Assembly: GCA_035555315.1 (NCBI GenBank)
Contig: DATMGU010000071.1
Span: 4,727 to 68,726 of the forward strand
Reading direction: 5' to 3'
Length of the DNA stretch: 64,000 nucleotides
From: DATMGU01 sp035555315
GTDB taxonomy: Bacteria; Pseudomonadota; Alphaproteobacteria; ATCC43930; CGMCC-115725
This document shows positions 55,484 to 64,000 of this stretch, piece after piece; the first letter of the stretch is position 1; each line of letters opens with the position of its first letter. Made by a program: the position numbers and the translations under genes. The notes beneath the pieces are model-generated. The model had not been told where the DNA came from and did not search any database. It worked only from the letters and a program-made list of their open reading frames with translations.

Positions 55484-56317
55484 TCAGCCTTTGAGGCCGG
55501 ACAAGGTGATGCCTTCGATGAAGCGGCGTTGGGCGAACAGGAACAGCAGGACCAGCGGCAGGGTCACGATCGTCGTCGCGGCCATCAGCGCGCCGTAATC
55601 ATCCCCCGCCTCGGCCGCCTGGAAAAAGATCAGGCCGAGCGGCGGGGTCGCGAGCGGCATGCGGGTGATGACGATCAGCGGCCAGAACAGATCGTTCCAA
55701 TGGGCCACGACCGAGAAGATCGCGAAGGCCGTGGCGGCCGGCCAGGCATTCGGCACGATCACCCGCCAGACGATGCCAAGCTCGCCCATGCCGTCGAGCC
55801 GGGCCGCGTGGATGAGGTCGTCCGGCATGGAGCGGAAGAACTGCCGGAACAGGAAGATCGCGAACACCGACAGCATGAACGGAATGACCAGCGCCGACAG
55901 CGAGTTCAACAGGTTGAGATCGCTGAACACGACATAGATCGGCAGCGCCGTGGTCTGCACCGGGATCAGCAGGCCCATCATGACCAGCGCGAAAATCGGC
56001 TCCGCCCCGCGAAACCGCAGCTTAGCCAGCGCATAGGCGCAGGGGATGGCGAACACCGTCTGGAACAGCAGGATGGCGGCGCAGACGATGGCGCCGTTGC
56101 CGAGCAAGGTCAGCATCGGGATGCGCGTCATCGCCTTGGTGTAGTTCTCGACCGCCCCCCAATGCTCGGGCAGCAGCTCGAAGGTCGCGTTGAAGATCTC
56201 CGAGCGCGGTTTCAGCGACACCGAGATCATCCAGATATACGGCGCGAGCATGACGAGAGCGCCGGCCGACAGGATCGCGAACCGGATCGCCCGCCCGATC
56301 GTCCAGATCGGCCGCAT
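55484..56317 (-). CDS. Carbohydrate/glycerol-3-phosphate ABC transporter permease (UgpE-like)
   Basis: 277 residues, six membrane helices, MalG/UgpE type. The inner-membrane EAA loop is HAARLDGMGELGIVWRVIVPNAWPA. The start (LSAGALVMLAPYIWMISVSLKPRSEIF) and the end (FLFAQRRFIEGITLSGLKG) are typical of the family. The ATG overlaps the preceding permease stop by one base (TGATG). It forms the transmembrane channel with the UgpA-like permease. Confidence 0.92.
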   Translation of the reverse strand: MRPIWTIGRAIRFAILSAGALVMLAPYIWMISVSLKPRSEIFNATFELLPEHWGAVENYTKAMTRIPMLTLLGNGAIVCAAILLFQTVFAIPCAYALAKLRFRGAEPIFALVMMGLLIPVQTTALPIYVVFSDLNLLNSLSALVIPFMLSVFAIFLFRQFFRSMPDDLIHAARLDGMGELGIVWRVIVPNAWPAATAFAIFSVVAHWNDLFWPLIVITRMPLATPPLGLIFFQAAEAGDDYGALMAATTIVTLPLVLLFLFAQRRFIEGITLSGLKG

Positions 56318-57246
56318 CAGTAATGCACCCGGCGTTCGAGCACGCGGGTCTGCAGCAGGGTCACGACCATCAGGATGGCGACGAACACGATGGTCATCGC
56401 CGAGGCGTAACCCACATGCAGATAGACGAAGCCTTCCTGATAGATCGTCCAGAGCAGCACCTCGGACGCTTTGGACGGACCACCCTGGGTCAGCGTCGCG
56501 ACCGTCTCGAACACCTTCACCGCCTGGATCAGCGTGATCGTCACGACGAACAGGGTGGTCGGCGCCAGCAGCGGCCAGGTCACCGTCCAGAACCGGTCCC
56601 AGCCGGTCTTGACACCATCGACCTCGGCCGCGGCGTAGAGGTCGCGTGGGATCGCGGTGAGGCCGGCCAGGAACAGCACCATGTTGAAGCCGACCGCCTG
56701 CCAGACGCCGATGATCGCCAGCGAGACCAGTACCGTGTCGCTGGAGCCGAGCCAGTTCGGTCCCCCCATCCCGGCGAGCCGCAGCAGCGCGTTGAGCGGC
56801 CCGATGGTCGGATGCAGCAGGTATTGCCAGACCGTCGCCATCGCCACGATCAACGACACCACAGGCATGAAATAGGCGGTGCGGAAGAACGTCTTGCCGA
56901 TGGGTTCCGCCTCGATCAGCAACGCCGCACCCAGGCCCAGCACGACCGAGACAGGTGTGACGATCGCGGCGAAGATCAGGGTGTTGCGCAGCGAGGTGAC
57001 GAAGGTTCGGTCATGCGCCAGCTCGACGTAATTGTCGAAACCGACGAAGCCTAGATGCGCCGCCCCCAATTCCCAATCGGTCAGCGACAGCAGCAGCACC
57101 GCGATCGTCGGCAATACCAGCAGGATCGCCATCAGCACCAAGGTCGGCGCGGCCAAGCCCCAGGCGGCGCGCGCCTCGACCCGGCGCATCGCTCGGGCGG
57201 CACTGGATAACACGATCCCCTCAGGCAGGCCGGAACCGTCAGGCAT
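56317..57246 (-). CDS. Carbohydrate/glycerol-3-phosphate ABC transporter permease (UgpA-like)
   Basis: About 309 residues with six membrane helices, MalF/UgpA type: AAPTLVLMAILLVLPTIAVLLLSLTDWE, FVGFDNYVELAHDRTFVTSLRNTLIF and the EAA loop YAAAEVDGVKTGWDRFWTVTWPLLAP. The start at ATG 57246 overlaps the end of the ATPase gene by eight bases; GTG 57213, behind GAGGGG, is a good alternative. A much longer frame inside the ATPase gene is rejected. Second transmembrane subunit of the importer. Confidence 0.9.
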   Translation of the reverse strand: MPDGSGLPEGIVLSSAARAMRRVEARAAWGLAAPTLVLMAILLVLPTIAVLLLSLTDWELGAAHLGFVGFDNYVELAHDRTFVTSLRNTLIFAAIVTPVSVVLGLGAALLIEAEPIGKTFFRTAYFMPVVSLIVAMATVWQYLLHPTIGPLNALLRLAGMGGPNWLGSSDTVLVSLAIIGVWQAVGFNMVLFLAGLTAIPRDLYAAAEVDGVKTGWDRFWTVTWPLLAPTTLFVVTITLIQAVKVFETVATLTQGGPSKASEVLLWTIYQEGFVYLHVGYASAMTIVFVAILMVVTLLQTRVLERRVHY

Positions 57247-58417
57247 GGAGGGCCACCCGGCCGGCGACGGGCTCGACATCGATCCGCTGGCCGTCGGCGG
57301 CGAAGACCAGCCGATCGGCAGGTGCCGTCTCCAAGCCGAAGCAGCGGCCGGCGGTGAGGCCGGCGACCTCATCGGGCACCAGCTTGGCGATGATCGGTAA
57401 GCGCCCGGCATCCAAAACCAGATGGGCCAGCACCTCGGAGCCGAGGAATTCCAGGCGCGATAGGGTCACCGGCAGACGGTCCGCCGCCGGCGCCCGCAGC
57501 CGCACATGTTCCGGCCGGATGCCGATCGAGACAGGCGTGCCCGGCGGCAGGGCCAGGCCTTGGACCAGCGCCACCGGATGCTCGCCGGACGCGGCGACGG
57601 CCGAGCCGACATCGTCGACCACCGCGTCGATCAGGTTGATGCGTGGGCTGCCGATGAATTCCGCGACCAGGCGATGCCGCGGGTCGCGGTAGATCTCGGC
57701 CGGTGGGGCCACCTGCAGCAGCACCCCACCCATCATCACCGCGACCCGGTCGGCCATGCTCAGCGCCTCGGCCTGGTCGTGGGTCACGTAAAGCGTGGTG
57801 ACGCCGGCCTGTCGATGCAGCTCAACGATCTCGGTCCGGGTATGGACGCGCAAGGTGGCGTCCAGGTTGGACAGCGGCTCGTCCATCAGAAAGGCACGGG
57901 GATGCCGGACCAGAGCGCGCCCCAGCGCCACGCGCTGGCGCTGGCCACCGGAAAGTTGACCGGGCTTGCGATCGAGCAACTGGTCGATACGCAGGGTCGC
58001 CGCCGCCTGCGCCACGCTCTCGGCGATCCCGACAGTGGTCTCCCGCGTGCCGGGCAGCCAGCGGCCGATGACCGGCAGGCGCTGGGCCAGGCTGAGCCGA
58101 CGCATGGCGAGCGGCAGCGCCATGTTCTGCCGCACGGTGAGATGCGGATAGAGCGCGTAGGATTGGAAGACCATGGCGATGTCGCGGTCGGCGGCCCGCC
58201 GGGCGGTGATGTCGCGGCCACCCAGCTCGACCCGCCCCTGATCGGGATAGTCCAGGCCGGCGGCGATGCGCAGCAGCGTGGTCTTGCCGCAACCGGATGG
58301 CCCGACCAGGGCGATGAACTCGCCCTGCGCCGCCTCCAGCGTCACGCCGGACAAGATGCGGGTGGCGCCGAAATTCTTCTCGATGCCGTGCAGAGCCAAG
58401 CCTGAACCGGCGGCCAT
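57239..58417 (-). CDS. ABC transporter ATPase (UgpC/MalK-like)
   Basis: 392-residue nucleotide-binding subunit. Walker A GPSGCGKTTL at about 40, Q-loop FQSYALYPHLTV, signature LSGGQRQRVALGRAL, Walker B FLMDEPLSNLD, His switch VTHDQAEAL and a C-terminal OB regulatory domain (IGIRPEHVRL). It contains a 14-residue insertion before SVAQAAA (VIGRWLPGTRETTV). Its ATG overlaps the phosphoesterase stop as TGATG. MalK-type ATPases serve sugar and Ugp-type importers. Confidence 0.92.
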   Translation of the reverse strand: MAAGSGLALHGIEKNFGATRILSGVTLEAAQGEFIALVGPSGCGKTTLLRIAAGLDYPDQGRVELGGRDITARRAADRDIAMVFQSYALYPHLTVRQNMALPLAMRRLSLAQRLPVIGRWLPGTRETTVGIAESVAQAAATLRIDQLLDRKPGQLSGGQRQRVALGRALVRHPRAFLMDEPLSNLDATLRVHTRTEIVELHRQAGVTTLYVTHDQAEALSMADRVAVMMGGVLLQVAPPAEIYRDPRHRLVAEFIGSPRINLIDAVVDDVGSAVAASGEHPVALVQGLALPPGTPVSIGIRPEHVRLRAPAADRLPVTLSRLEFLGSEVLAHLVLDAGRLPIIAKLVPDEVAGLTAGRCFGLETAPADRLVFAADGQRIDVEPVAGRVALHA

Positions 58418-59253
58418 CAGACGCGTTCCGGCAGCGGCGGGTAGAGTTCGTGCACGATCTCGTCGAACACGAGATCGGTCATGCCCGGCAGTCGCAACCG
58501 CTCGATCGTCACGTCATCGTCGCCGAAGCGCAGGTCGAGCACCCCGACCTCGCGCAACCCGCCCAAGTCCTCCTGCAGCGCGGGGCCGCAGATAAAGGCG
58601 ACGGAGGGTGCCCAGAGGAATTGGGTATGGCCGATCCGCTCCAGCCGGTATTGGTGCAGATGGCCGGACGACACCAGCCGCAGCCTGGGATCGTCCAGCA
58701 GCCAGGCGTAATCGGCGCGCACGGTCGGCTCGACGCACCAATAATGGAAGGCCGCCTCGTCCCGGGTCTCAAGGAAGAACGGCTTGTGCAGGAAGACGGC
58801 GATCCGTCGCTCCCCCGCCCCGGCCACCGCGTCGCGCAACCACGCCGTCTGCTCCGCTTCCTCCGGCAGGCCGCTGCCGATCAATAGCGCGTCGATGCCG
58901 ATCAGCAGCCAATTCCCGACGATCCGGGTCCAGCGATCCGGGCCGATATGATCGAGATAGCACTGCCGGCGGGTCGGGTTGATGACCTGCCGGCCGGAGG
59001 ACAGCTTGGGATGGTCGCCGACATCGTGATTGCCCGGCACCGCCAGCACGTCGCAGCCCAATTCGGCATGCAGCCCGGCCGCGAAAATGAAATCATCCGG
59101 AAAATCCGCGCCATCCAGCGAGATATCGCCGGTGTTGATCACCAGATCCGGCCGCTCGGCCGCGATCCAATCGGCGGCGATTCGCCAATTGTCGCGGAAG
59201 TGGTTGGTCTTGGCCCCGAGATGGGTATCGGATATTTGGATGACCCGGAACAT
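58417..59253 (-). CDS. Calcineurin-like metallophosphodiesterase
   Basis: 278 residues, dinuclear-metal phosphodiesterase. Ligands in order: Asp9 and His11 in ISDTHLG, Asp in INTGDISLDG, Asn-His in AVPGNHDVGDHP, His in FLHKPFF, and two His in SSGHLHQYRL. It belongs to the Icc/CpdA/GpdQ-type group acting on cyclic nucleotides or glycerophosphodiesters. As first gene of the importer operon, with a one-base overlap onto the ATPase, a glycerophosphodiesterase role analogous to UgpQ is likely. No signal peptide, so it acts in the cytoplasm on imported substrate. Divergent from the aminopeptidase gene. Confidence 0.88.
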   Translation of the reverse strand: MFRVIQISDTHLGAKTNHFRDNWRIAADWIAAERPDLVINTGDISLDGADFPDDFIFAAGLHAELGCDVLAVPGNHDVGDHPKLSSGRQVINPTRRQCYLDHIGPDRWTRIVGNWLLIGIDALLIGSGLPEEAEQTAWLRDAVAGAGERRIAVFLHKPFFLETRDEAAFHYWCVEPTVRADYAWLLDDPRLRLVSSGHLHQYRLERIGHTQFLWAPSVAFICGPALQEDLGGLREVGVLDLRFGDDDVTIERLRLPGMTDLVFDEIVHELYPPLPERV

Positions 59254-59379
59254 GACGCGACACCTCTGAGTTCCTGGCGAAGAATGCGCGGGACGCTAGA
59301 ACGGGGTGATTGCAGCCACATGACGGATCGATGACGGAATTATGACGGCGTGGCGGCCTTGGACGATGGAGCGAACCGA

Positions 59380-60342
59380 ATGACCCTACCCGGCCTTTAT
59401 CCGGCGATCGAGCCCACCGAAAGCGGCATGCTCCCCGTCTCGGAGGGGCACCAGATCTATTGGGAGGTATCGGGCAATCCGGACGGCATGCCGGTGGTGT
59501 TCCTGCATGGCGGGCCTGGCGGAGGCGCCAAGCCGATCCATCGGCAATTCTACGATCCGGCGTTCTATCGCATCGTCATCCTGGATCAGCGCGGCTGCGG
59601 CCGGTCCGTCCCGCTGGGCGGCCTGGAGGGCAATACCACCCAGGGCATCGTCGCCGATCTGGAGGCGTTGCGCCGGCATCTCGGCATCGAGACATGGCTG
59701 GTGACCGGCGGTTCCTGGGGGAGCTGTCTGGCGCTCGTCTATGGCGAGACCTATCCCGAGCGCTGCCTGGGCTTCCGGCTGCGCGGCGTGTTCACCGGCC
59801 GGGCGAGCGAGATCGCCTGGTGGTGGCACAGCATCGGCGTGCTGTTCCCCGAAGCCTTCGCGGACCTCGCCGAGGCGGTGCCGGCGGCGGAACGGTCGGA
59901 TCTGTTGGCGGCGTATCACCGCCGGACGATCGACCCGGACCCCGCCATCCATCTGCCGGCGGTGACGGCACTGAAGCGGTTCTCCGCGCGCACCTCGACC
60001 TTCCGGCCGGACCTGGCGCTGATCGCCGACGCGGCGACACCGGCGAGCGCCCTGCCGCTGTCCCGGTTCTTCACCCATTTCTGCGCGAACGGGTTCTTCA
60101 TGCCGGATGGCCAGGTGCTGCGCGATCTCGGGCGGATCACCCATCTGCCCTGCATCATCGTCCAGGGCCGCTACGATGTGGTCACGCCGCCCCGCACCGC
60201 CTGGGAGGTCGCCCAGGCATGGCCCAAGGCGGAATTACGCATCGTCACCGAGGCCAATCACGCGGAACTGGAACCCGATCTCGCCCTCGCCGTGCGCCAG
60301 GCCAATGACGATATGCGTGGGTGGGTGAGCGAAACGTTTTGA
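59380..60342 (+). CDS. pip: Prolyl aminopeptidase
   Basis: 320-residue alpha/beta-hydrolase that removes N-terminal proline from peptides in the cytosol. The ATG at 59380 follows GGAG by eight bases. Features: GHQIYWEVSGNPDGMPVVFLHGGPGGG (oxyanion hole), ILDQRGCGRSVP, the nucleophile elbow TGGSWGSCLALVYGETYPER, acid in VQGRYDVVTPP and His in EANHAELEPD. The family marker FRLRGVFTGR and cap-domain residues are present. The next plus-strand genes encode a peptide ABC importer, which would supply peptides for it. Confidence 0.93.
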   Translation: MTLPGLYPAIEPTESGMLPVSEGHQIYWEVSGNPDGMPVVFLHGGPGGGAKPIHRQFYDPAFYRIVILDQRGCGRSVPLGGLEGNTTQGIVADLEALRRHLGIETWLVTGGSWGSCLALVYGETYPERCLGFRLRGVFTGRASEIAWWWHSIGVLFPEAFADLAEAVPAAERSDLLAAYHRRTIDPDPAIHLPAVTALKRFSARTSTFRPDLALIADAATPASALPLSRFFTHFCANGFFMPDGQVLRDLGRITHLPCIIVQGRYDVVTPPRTAWEVAQAWPKAELRIVTEANHAELEPDLALAVRQANDDMRGWVSETF

Positions 60343-60481
60343 GTTCGAGCCTGTCCTGCTCTATGCGGAGCGGCCCAGCAACGGCAAGATCGCGGGTAAG
60401 TGCGGGAATACGGCAACGCGGCGCCGTTCTGGCCCGATCTGTGCTGTGGTGGCGCCAATGAGAATTTTTAAGGATGGAACG

Positions 60482-62176
60482 ATGATTGTGCGGCAGGTTA
60501 GGCGCGTATTCCCCAGGCTTGCCGCGATGGCGGCCGTCGGATTGGGGCTGGCGACCGGTTCGGCCGGCATGGCCAGCGCCAAGGACACGCTGACGATCGG
60601 CCTCAGCCAATTCCCGCCCAGCTTTCATCCGGGCATCGAGCCGCTGGTCGCCAAGACCTTTCTGGACAGCTTCGGCTTCCAGTTCCTGAGCGGCTGGGAC
60701 AAGGATTGGAAGCTGACCTGCTTCCTGTGCACCGAGCTGCCGACCCTGGAGAACGGCAAGGCCAAGGTGGTCGACCTGCCCGACGGCACGAAGGGCATGG
60801 AGGTGACCTATACCCTGCGTCCGAAGGCGATGTGGGCGGATGGCGTCCCGGTCACCACCAAGGATGTGGTGTTCAGTTGGGAGAGCGGGAAACGGCCGGA
60901 TCTGGGTTTCGCGAATCCGGACCTGTTCAAGCACATCACCAAGATCGACGTGGCGGACGACAAGACCTTCACCCTGCATATCGACCAGGTGCAGTTCGAC
61001 TATAACGACGACGAAGATTTCCACATCCTGCCCGAGCATATCGAACAGCCGATCTTCGACGCGCTCGCCAGCAAGGCGGATTACAACAAGCAATCGGCCT
61101 ATTTCGCGGCACCGACCACGGCCGGCCTGTGGAATGGTCCCTATAAGATGACCGAGCTGCAATCCGGCGCTTACGTGGTGTTCGAGCCAAACCCCTATTG
61201 GGACGGCAAGCCGCCCGCGATCAAGAAAATCATCATCAAGGTGATCGAGAACACCGCCGCCCTCGAAGCCAACCTCGCCTCCGGCGATATCGACTATGTA
61301 GCGGGCGAATTGGGCTTCACGCTCGATCAGGCGCTGGCCCTGCGCAAGCGGTCGCCGGACAAATACAATTTCGTGTTCAAACCCGGCACCAACTACGAAC
61401 ACGTCGATTTCAACCTGGACAATCCGCTGGTGGCCGACAAACGGGTGCGCGAGGCGATGCTGCTGGCGATCGACCGGCAGACCATGGTGCAGCGCCTGTT
61501 CGAGGGCGAGCAGCCGGTCGCCGACAGCTGGGTGACCAAGGTCGATGCCGGCTATGATCCGAATGTCCGGAAATACCCGTTCGACCCGAAACGGGCGCGC
61601 GCGCTGCTCGACGAGGCCGGCTTCAAGCCGGGACCGGACGGCATCCGCGTCGATGCCAAGGGCCAACGCCTGTCCTTCGACATCGCCTCGACTGCCGGCA
61701 ATCGGGTACGCGAGCTGGTCGAGCAGGTCATGCAGGGCCAGTGGAAGGATATCGGCATCGAAGTCGGCATCAAGAACGAGCCGGCCCGCACCCTGTTCGG
61801 CGAAACGCTGAAAAAGCGCACCTATACCGGCCTCGGCATGTACGCCTGGAGCAGCGCGCCGCAACACCCGCCGCGCGAGACCCTGCGCAGCGACAATATT
61901 CCGACGGCGGCGAACGGCTATGGCGGCTCGAACTATCCCGGCTTCAAGAACGCCGAGATGGACAGCCTGATCACCAGCCTCATTTCGGAGCTCGACGCCG
62001 ACAAGCGCAAGGTCATCTGGGCGAAGATGCAGGCGATCTACACGGCGGAACTGCCCGTCCTGCCGCTCTACTTCCGGGACGACGTGTTCGTCATCCCCAA
62101 GGCGCTAACCGGCGTGGTGCCGACCGGCCATAGCCTGCCCTCCAGCGTCTGGTCGGCCGAGTGGGCCTGGCAGTAA
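60482..62176 (+). CDS. Peptide ABC transporter substrate-binding protein
   Basis: 564-residue extracellular-solute-binding protein family 5 (Dpp/Opp type). ATG 60482 is preferred (AAGGA seven bases upstream). Signal peptide: VRQVRRVFPRLAAMAAVGLG to ASAKD. Family marks: LTIGLSQFPPSFHPGIEPL, EVTYTLRPKAMWADGVPVTTKDVVFSWE, NGPYKMTELQSGAYVVFEPNPYWDGKPP, DYVAGELGF, RVREAMLLAIDRQTMVQRLFEG and AELPVLPLYFRDDVFVIP. It binds peptides in the periplasm. The OppD-like ATPase gene overlaps its end by 16 bases; no permease gene intervenes. Confidence 0.92.
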   Translation: MIVRQVRRVFPRLAAMAAVGLGLATGSAGMASAKDTLTIGLSQFPPSFHPGIEPLVAKTFLDSFGFQFLSGWDKDWKLTCFLCTELPTLENGKAKVVDLPDGTKGMEVTYTLRPKAMWADGVPVTTKDVVFSWESGKRPDLGFANPDLFKHITKIDVADDKTFTLHIDQVQFDYNDDEDFHILPEHIEQPIFDALASKADYNKQSAYFAAPTTAGLWNGPYKMTELQSGAYVVFEPNPYWDGKPPAIKKIIIKVIENTAALEANLASGDIDYVAGELGFTLDQALALRKRSPDKYNFVFKPGTNYEHVDFNLDNPLVADKRVREAMLLAIDRQTMVQRLFEGEQPVADSWVTKVDAGYDPNVRKYPFDPKRARALLDEAGFKPGPDGIRVDAKGQRLSFDIASTAGNRVRELVEQVMQGQWKDIGIEVGIKNEPARTLFGETLKKRTYTGLGMYAWSSAPQHPPRETLRSDNIPTAANGYGGSNYPGFKNAEMDSLITSLISELDADKRKVIWAKMQAIYTAELPVLPLYFRDDVFVIPKALTGVVPTGHSLPSSVWSAEWAWQ

Positions 62177-63171
62177 ATCCCCTGGCGACACCGTCCGTCG
62201 CCGCCGCGACGACGCCGCTGCTCGTCGTCGAGGATCTCTCCATCGAGTTCCCGACCGAGCGCGGCGTGCTCCGCGCGGTCCGCGGCATCTCCTACGAGAT
62301 CGCCGCCGGGCGCACCCTGGGCGTCGTCGGCGAAAGCGGCTGCGGCAAGTCGATGACGGCGCTCGCCGTCATGGGGCTGGTGCCGTCGCATGGGGCCGTC
62401 GGCGGGCATATCCGCTTCATGGGCACCGATCTCGCCGGTCTCGGCGAGGCGGCATACCGGCGGCTGCGCGGCAGCCGGATCGCGATGATCTTTCAGGAAC
62501 CGATGACCGCGCTGAACCCGGTCATCCCGGTCGGCGATCAGATCGGCGAGGTCATGCAGCTGCATCAGGGCCTGTCGCGGACCGCCGCGCGCAAGGAGGC
62601 GGTCCGCCTGCTGGACGATGTCGGCATCCCCTCGCCCGCCGCCCGCGCCGCCGATTATCCGCATCAGCTCTCCGGCGGGATGCGGCAGCGCGCGGTGATC
62701 GCCATGGCGCTGGCCGGCGATCCGGCGCTGCTGATCGCCGACGAGCCGACCACCGCCCTGGATGTCACCATCCAGGCGCAGATCCTGGAACTGATGCTGG
62801 AGCTGCAGGACCGCACCGGCATGGCGATCCAGTTCATCAGCCATAATCTGGGCGTGGTGTCCGAACTGGCCGACGAGATCATCGTCATGTATGCCGGCCG
62901 CGTCGTCGAACGGGCGACGGCGGCCGATCTGTTCGCCACGCCGCTGCACCCCTATACGCGCGGGTTGATCGCGACCCTGCCCGATCTTACCCGCCGCGAA
63001 GTCAGGCTGCCGACCATCCCCGGCGGCGTGCCCGACCCGGTCGGCGGCATGGCGGGCTGTCGCTTCGCCGATCGCTGCCCACGGGCCGATGCCGGTTGCC
63101 GGGTGGCGATCCCCCCGCTGGAAACCCTCGCCACCGGCCATAGCGTCGCCTGCTTCAAGGCGGCGGCATGA
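62161..63171 (+). CDS. Peptide ABC transporter ATPase (OppD/DppD-like)
   Basis: 336 residues. GTG 62161 lies within the binding protein's last codons. Walker A GESGCGKSMTALAVMG, Q-loop FQEPMTALNPV, signature LSGGMRQRAVIAMALAG, Walker B LIADEPTTALDV, His switch FISHNLGVVSE. The C-terminal Cys cluster (GCRFADRCPRADAGC) is the iron-sulphur-type motif of Dpp/Opp ATPases. It powers peptide import together with the next gene, whose start overlaps as ATGA. Confidence 0.93.
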   Translation: MGLAVNPLATPSVAAATTPLLVVEDLSIEFPTERGVLRAVRGISYEIAAGRTLGVVGESGCGKSMTALAVMGLVPSHGAVGGHIRFMGTDLAGLGEAAYRRLRGSRIAMIFQEPMTALNPVIPVGDQIGEVMQLHQGLSRTAARKEAVRLLDDVGIPSPAARAADYPHQLSGGMRQRAVIAMALAGDPALLIADEPTTALDVTIQAQILELMLELQDRTGMAIQFISHNLGVVSELADEIIVMYAGRVVERATAADLFATPLHPYTRGLIATLPDLTRREVRLPTIPGGVPDPVGGMAGCRFADRCPRADAGCRVAIPPLETLATGHSVACFKAAA

Positions 63172-64000
63172 GCGTCGTCGCCCTCTCGACCGCCGCGCCG
63201 CCGCCGATCCTCGAACTGGACAAGCTGGAGATCAGCTTCCCGCTGGAGGGCGGCCGGATTTTGCGCGCGGTCGCCGGCGTCGATCTTACCTTGGCGCGGG
63301 GCGAGACGCTGGCGCTGGTCGGCGAAAGCGGCTGTGGCAAGACCACGCTCGGCCGCGCTGTCGTCGGGCTCTATCCGCCGACCGCCGGCAGCATCCGGTT
63401 CCACGGCCAATCCGGCGGTACGACGGCGCGGCGGGCGATCCAGATGATCTTTCAGGATCCCTATGGCTCGCTCAATCCGCGCCTGCCGATCGGCGAGGTG
63501 ATCGCCGAGCCGCTGAAGATCCATCGGATCGGCAGCCGCGCCGAGCGGCGCGAGCGGGCGCGGGAGCTGATCCAGCAGGTCGGCCTGCCGGTCGATGCGC
63601 TGAACCGCTACCCGCATCAGTTCTCCGGCGGCCAGCGGCAGCGGATCGCGATCGCCCGCGCGCTGGCGCCGGAGCCCGAGATCATCGTGGCGGACGAGCC
63701 GCTCTCGGCCCTCGACGTGTCGATCCAGAGCCAGATCCTGAACCTGATGGCGGCCCTGAAGGAAAGCCGGGGCCTCGCCTATCTGTTCATCAGCCATGAT
63801 CTGGCGGCGGTGCATCACATCGCCGACCGGGTCGCCGTCATGTATCTGGGCCGGATCGTCGAGCTTGGCCGGCGCGACGCGTTGTTCGCCCGCCCGAGCC
63901 ACCCCTATACCCAGGCGCTGATCCAGGCGATCCCGCGGATCGGCCAGGGCAAGCGCCGGCGCGGCCGGGCGATCGCCGGCGACGTGCCGAGCCCCCTGGC
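63168..64000 (+). CDS. Peptide ABC transporter ATPase (OppF/DppF-like, partial)
   Basis: Second ATPase of the importer; 277 residues visible before the window edge. Walker A GESGCGKTTLGRAVVGLY, Q-loop FQDPYGSLNPR, signature FSGGQRQRIAIARAL, Walker B IVADEPLSALDVS and His switch FISHDLAAVHH. The ATG overlaps the preceding stop. Permease genes may follow outside the window. Confidence 0.93.
   Translation, partial: MSVVALSTAAPPPILELDKLEISFPLEGGRILRAVAGVDLTLARGETLALVGESGCGKTTLGRAVVGLYPPTAGSIRFHGQSGGTTARRAIQMIFQDPYGSLNPRLPIGEVIAEPLKIHRIGSRAERRERARELIQQVGLPVDALNRYPHQFSGGQRQRIAIARALAPEPEIIVADEPLSALDVSIQSQILNLMAALKESRGLAYLFISHDLAAVHHIADRVAVMYLGRIVELGRRDALFARPSHPYTQALIQAIPRIGQGKRRRGRAIAGDVPSPL

Overview
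The window is a high-GC chromosomal segment of an alphaproteobacterium, most likely a Rhodospirillales-type lineage. This rests on the gatC-gatA-gatB operon facing ruvX-plsY, an EcfG-type promoter (GGAAC-N16-CGTT), and several small protein types common in that group. No rRNA, CRISPR array, insertion sequence or integrase is visible. One tRNA gene (Ser-GCU) is present.

Layout. 1-2.4 kb: an NHLM/C39-type peptide exporter (peptidase-ABC transporter, cut by the window edge, plus HlyD adaptor) with a weak candidate precursor peptide ORF. 2.8-6.9 kb: one very large STAND/NACHT-like NTPase with a C-terminal PD-(D/E)XK nuclease, probably anti-phage, split by a one-base frameshift in a G5 run. 7.4-13.7 kb: an orphan ModA-like binding protein, an Ala-rich small protein, a lipoprotein, a histidine-ammonia-lyase homologue lacking the MIO-forming Ala-Ser-Gly triad, an exported isochorismatase-fold protein without its catalytic Cys, tRNA-Ser, and manC. 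14-18.6 kb: gatCAB, ruvX, plsY. 18.6-22.6 kb: a 2-hydroxyacid dehydrogenase, a class II aldolase, a small HTH regulator with a twin-palindrome operator candidate, an L-2-hydroxyglutarate-oxidase-like flavoprotein and a CreA protein.

22.6-38 kb is the metabolic centrepiece: one minus-strand run ECF sigma - glgE - treS/maltokinase fusion - glgB - glgX - treZ - treY. It encodes both the GlgE route (trehalose to maltose to maltose-1-phosphate to alpha-glucan) and the TreYZ route (alpha-glucan back to trehalose), so glucan and trehalose can be interconverted by one stress-type operon. Divergent to it lies a short anti-sigma-like gene behind an EcfG-type promoter.

39-50.7 kb: an orphan OmpR-type response regulator, a TviB/WbpA-type UDP-sugar dehydrogenase, an XRE regulator, an OmpA-like porin with tandem hairpins downstream, a secreted unknown, a GNAT acetyltransferase, a cluster of long perfect palindromes, a coupled pair of c-di-GMP enzymes (GGDEF/EAL and GGDEF), and small conserved unknowns. 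50.7-64 kb: an orphan LivH-like permease with an extra periplasmic domain, AlkB, hydroxypyruvate isomerase, an orphan HicB, a five-gene overlapping Ugp-type operon with a metallophosphoesterase, prolyl aminopeptidase, and a peptide ABC transporter (binding protein and two ATPases) whose permease genes are not between them.
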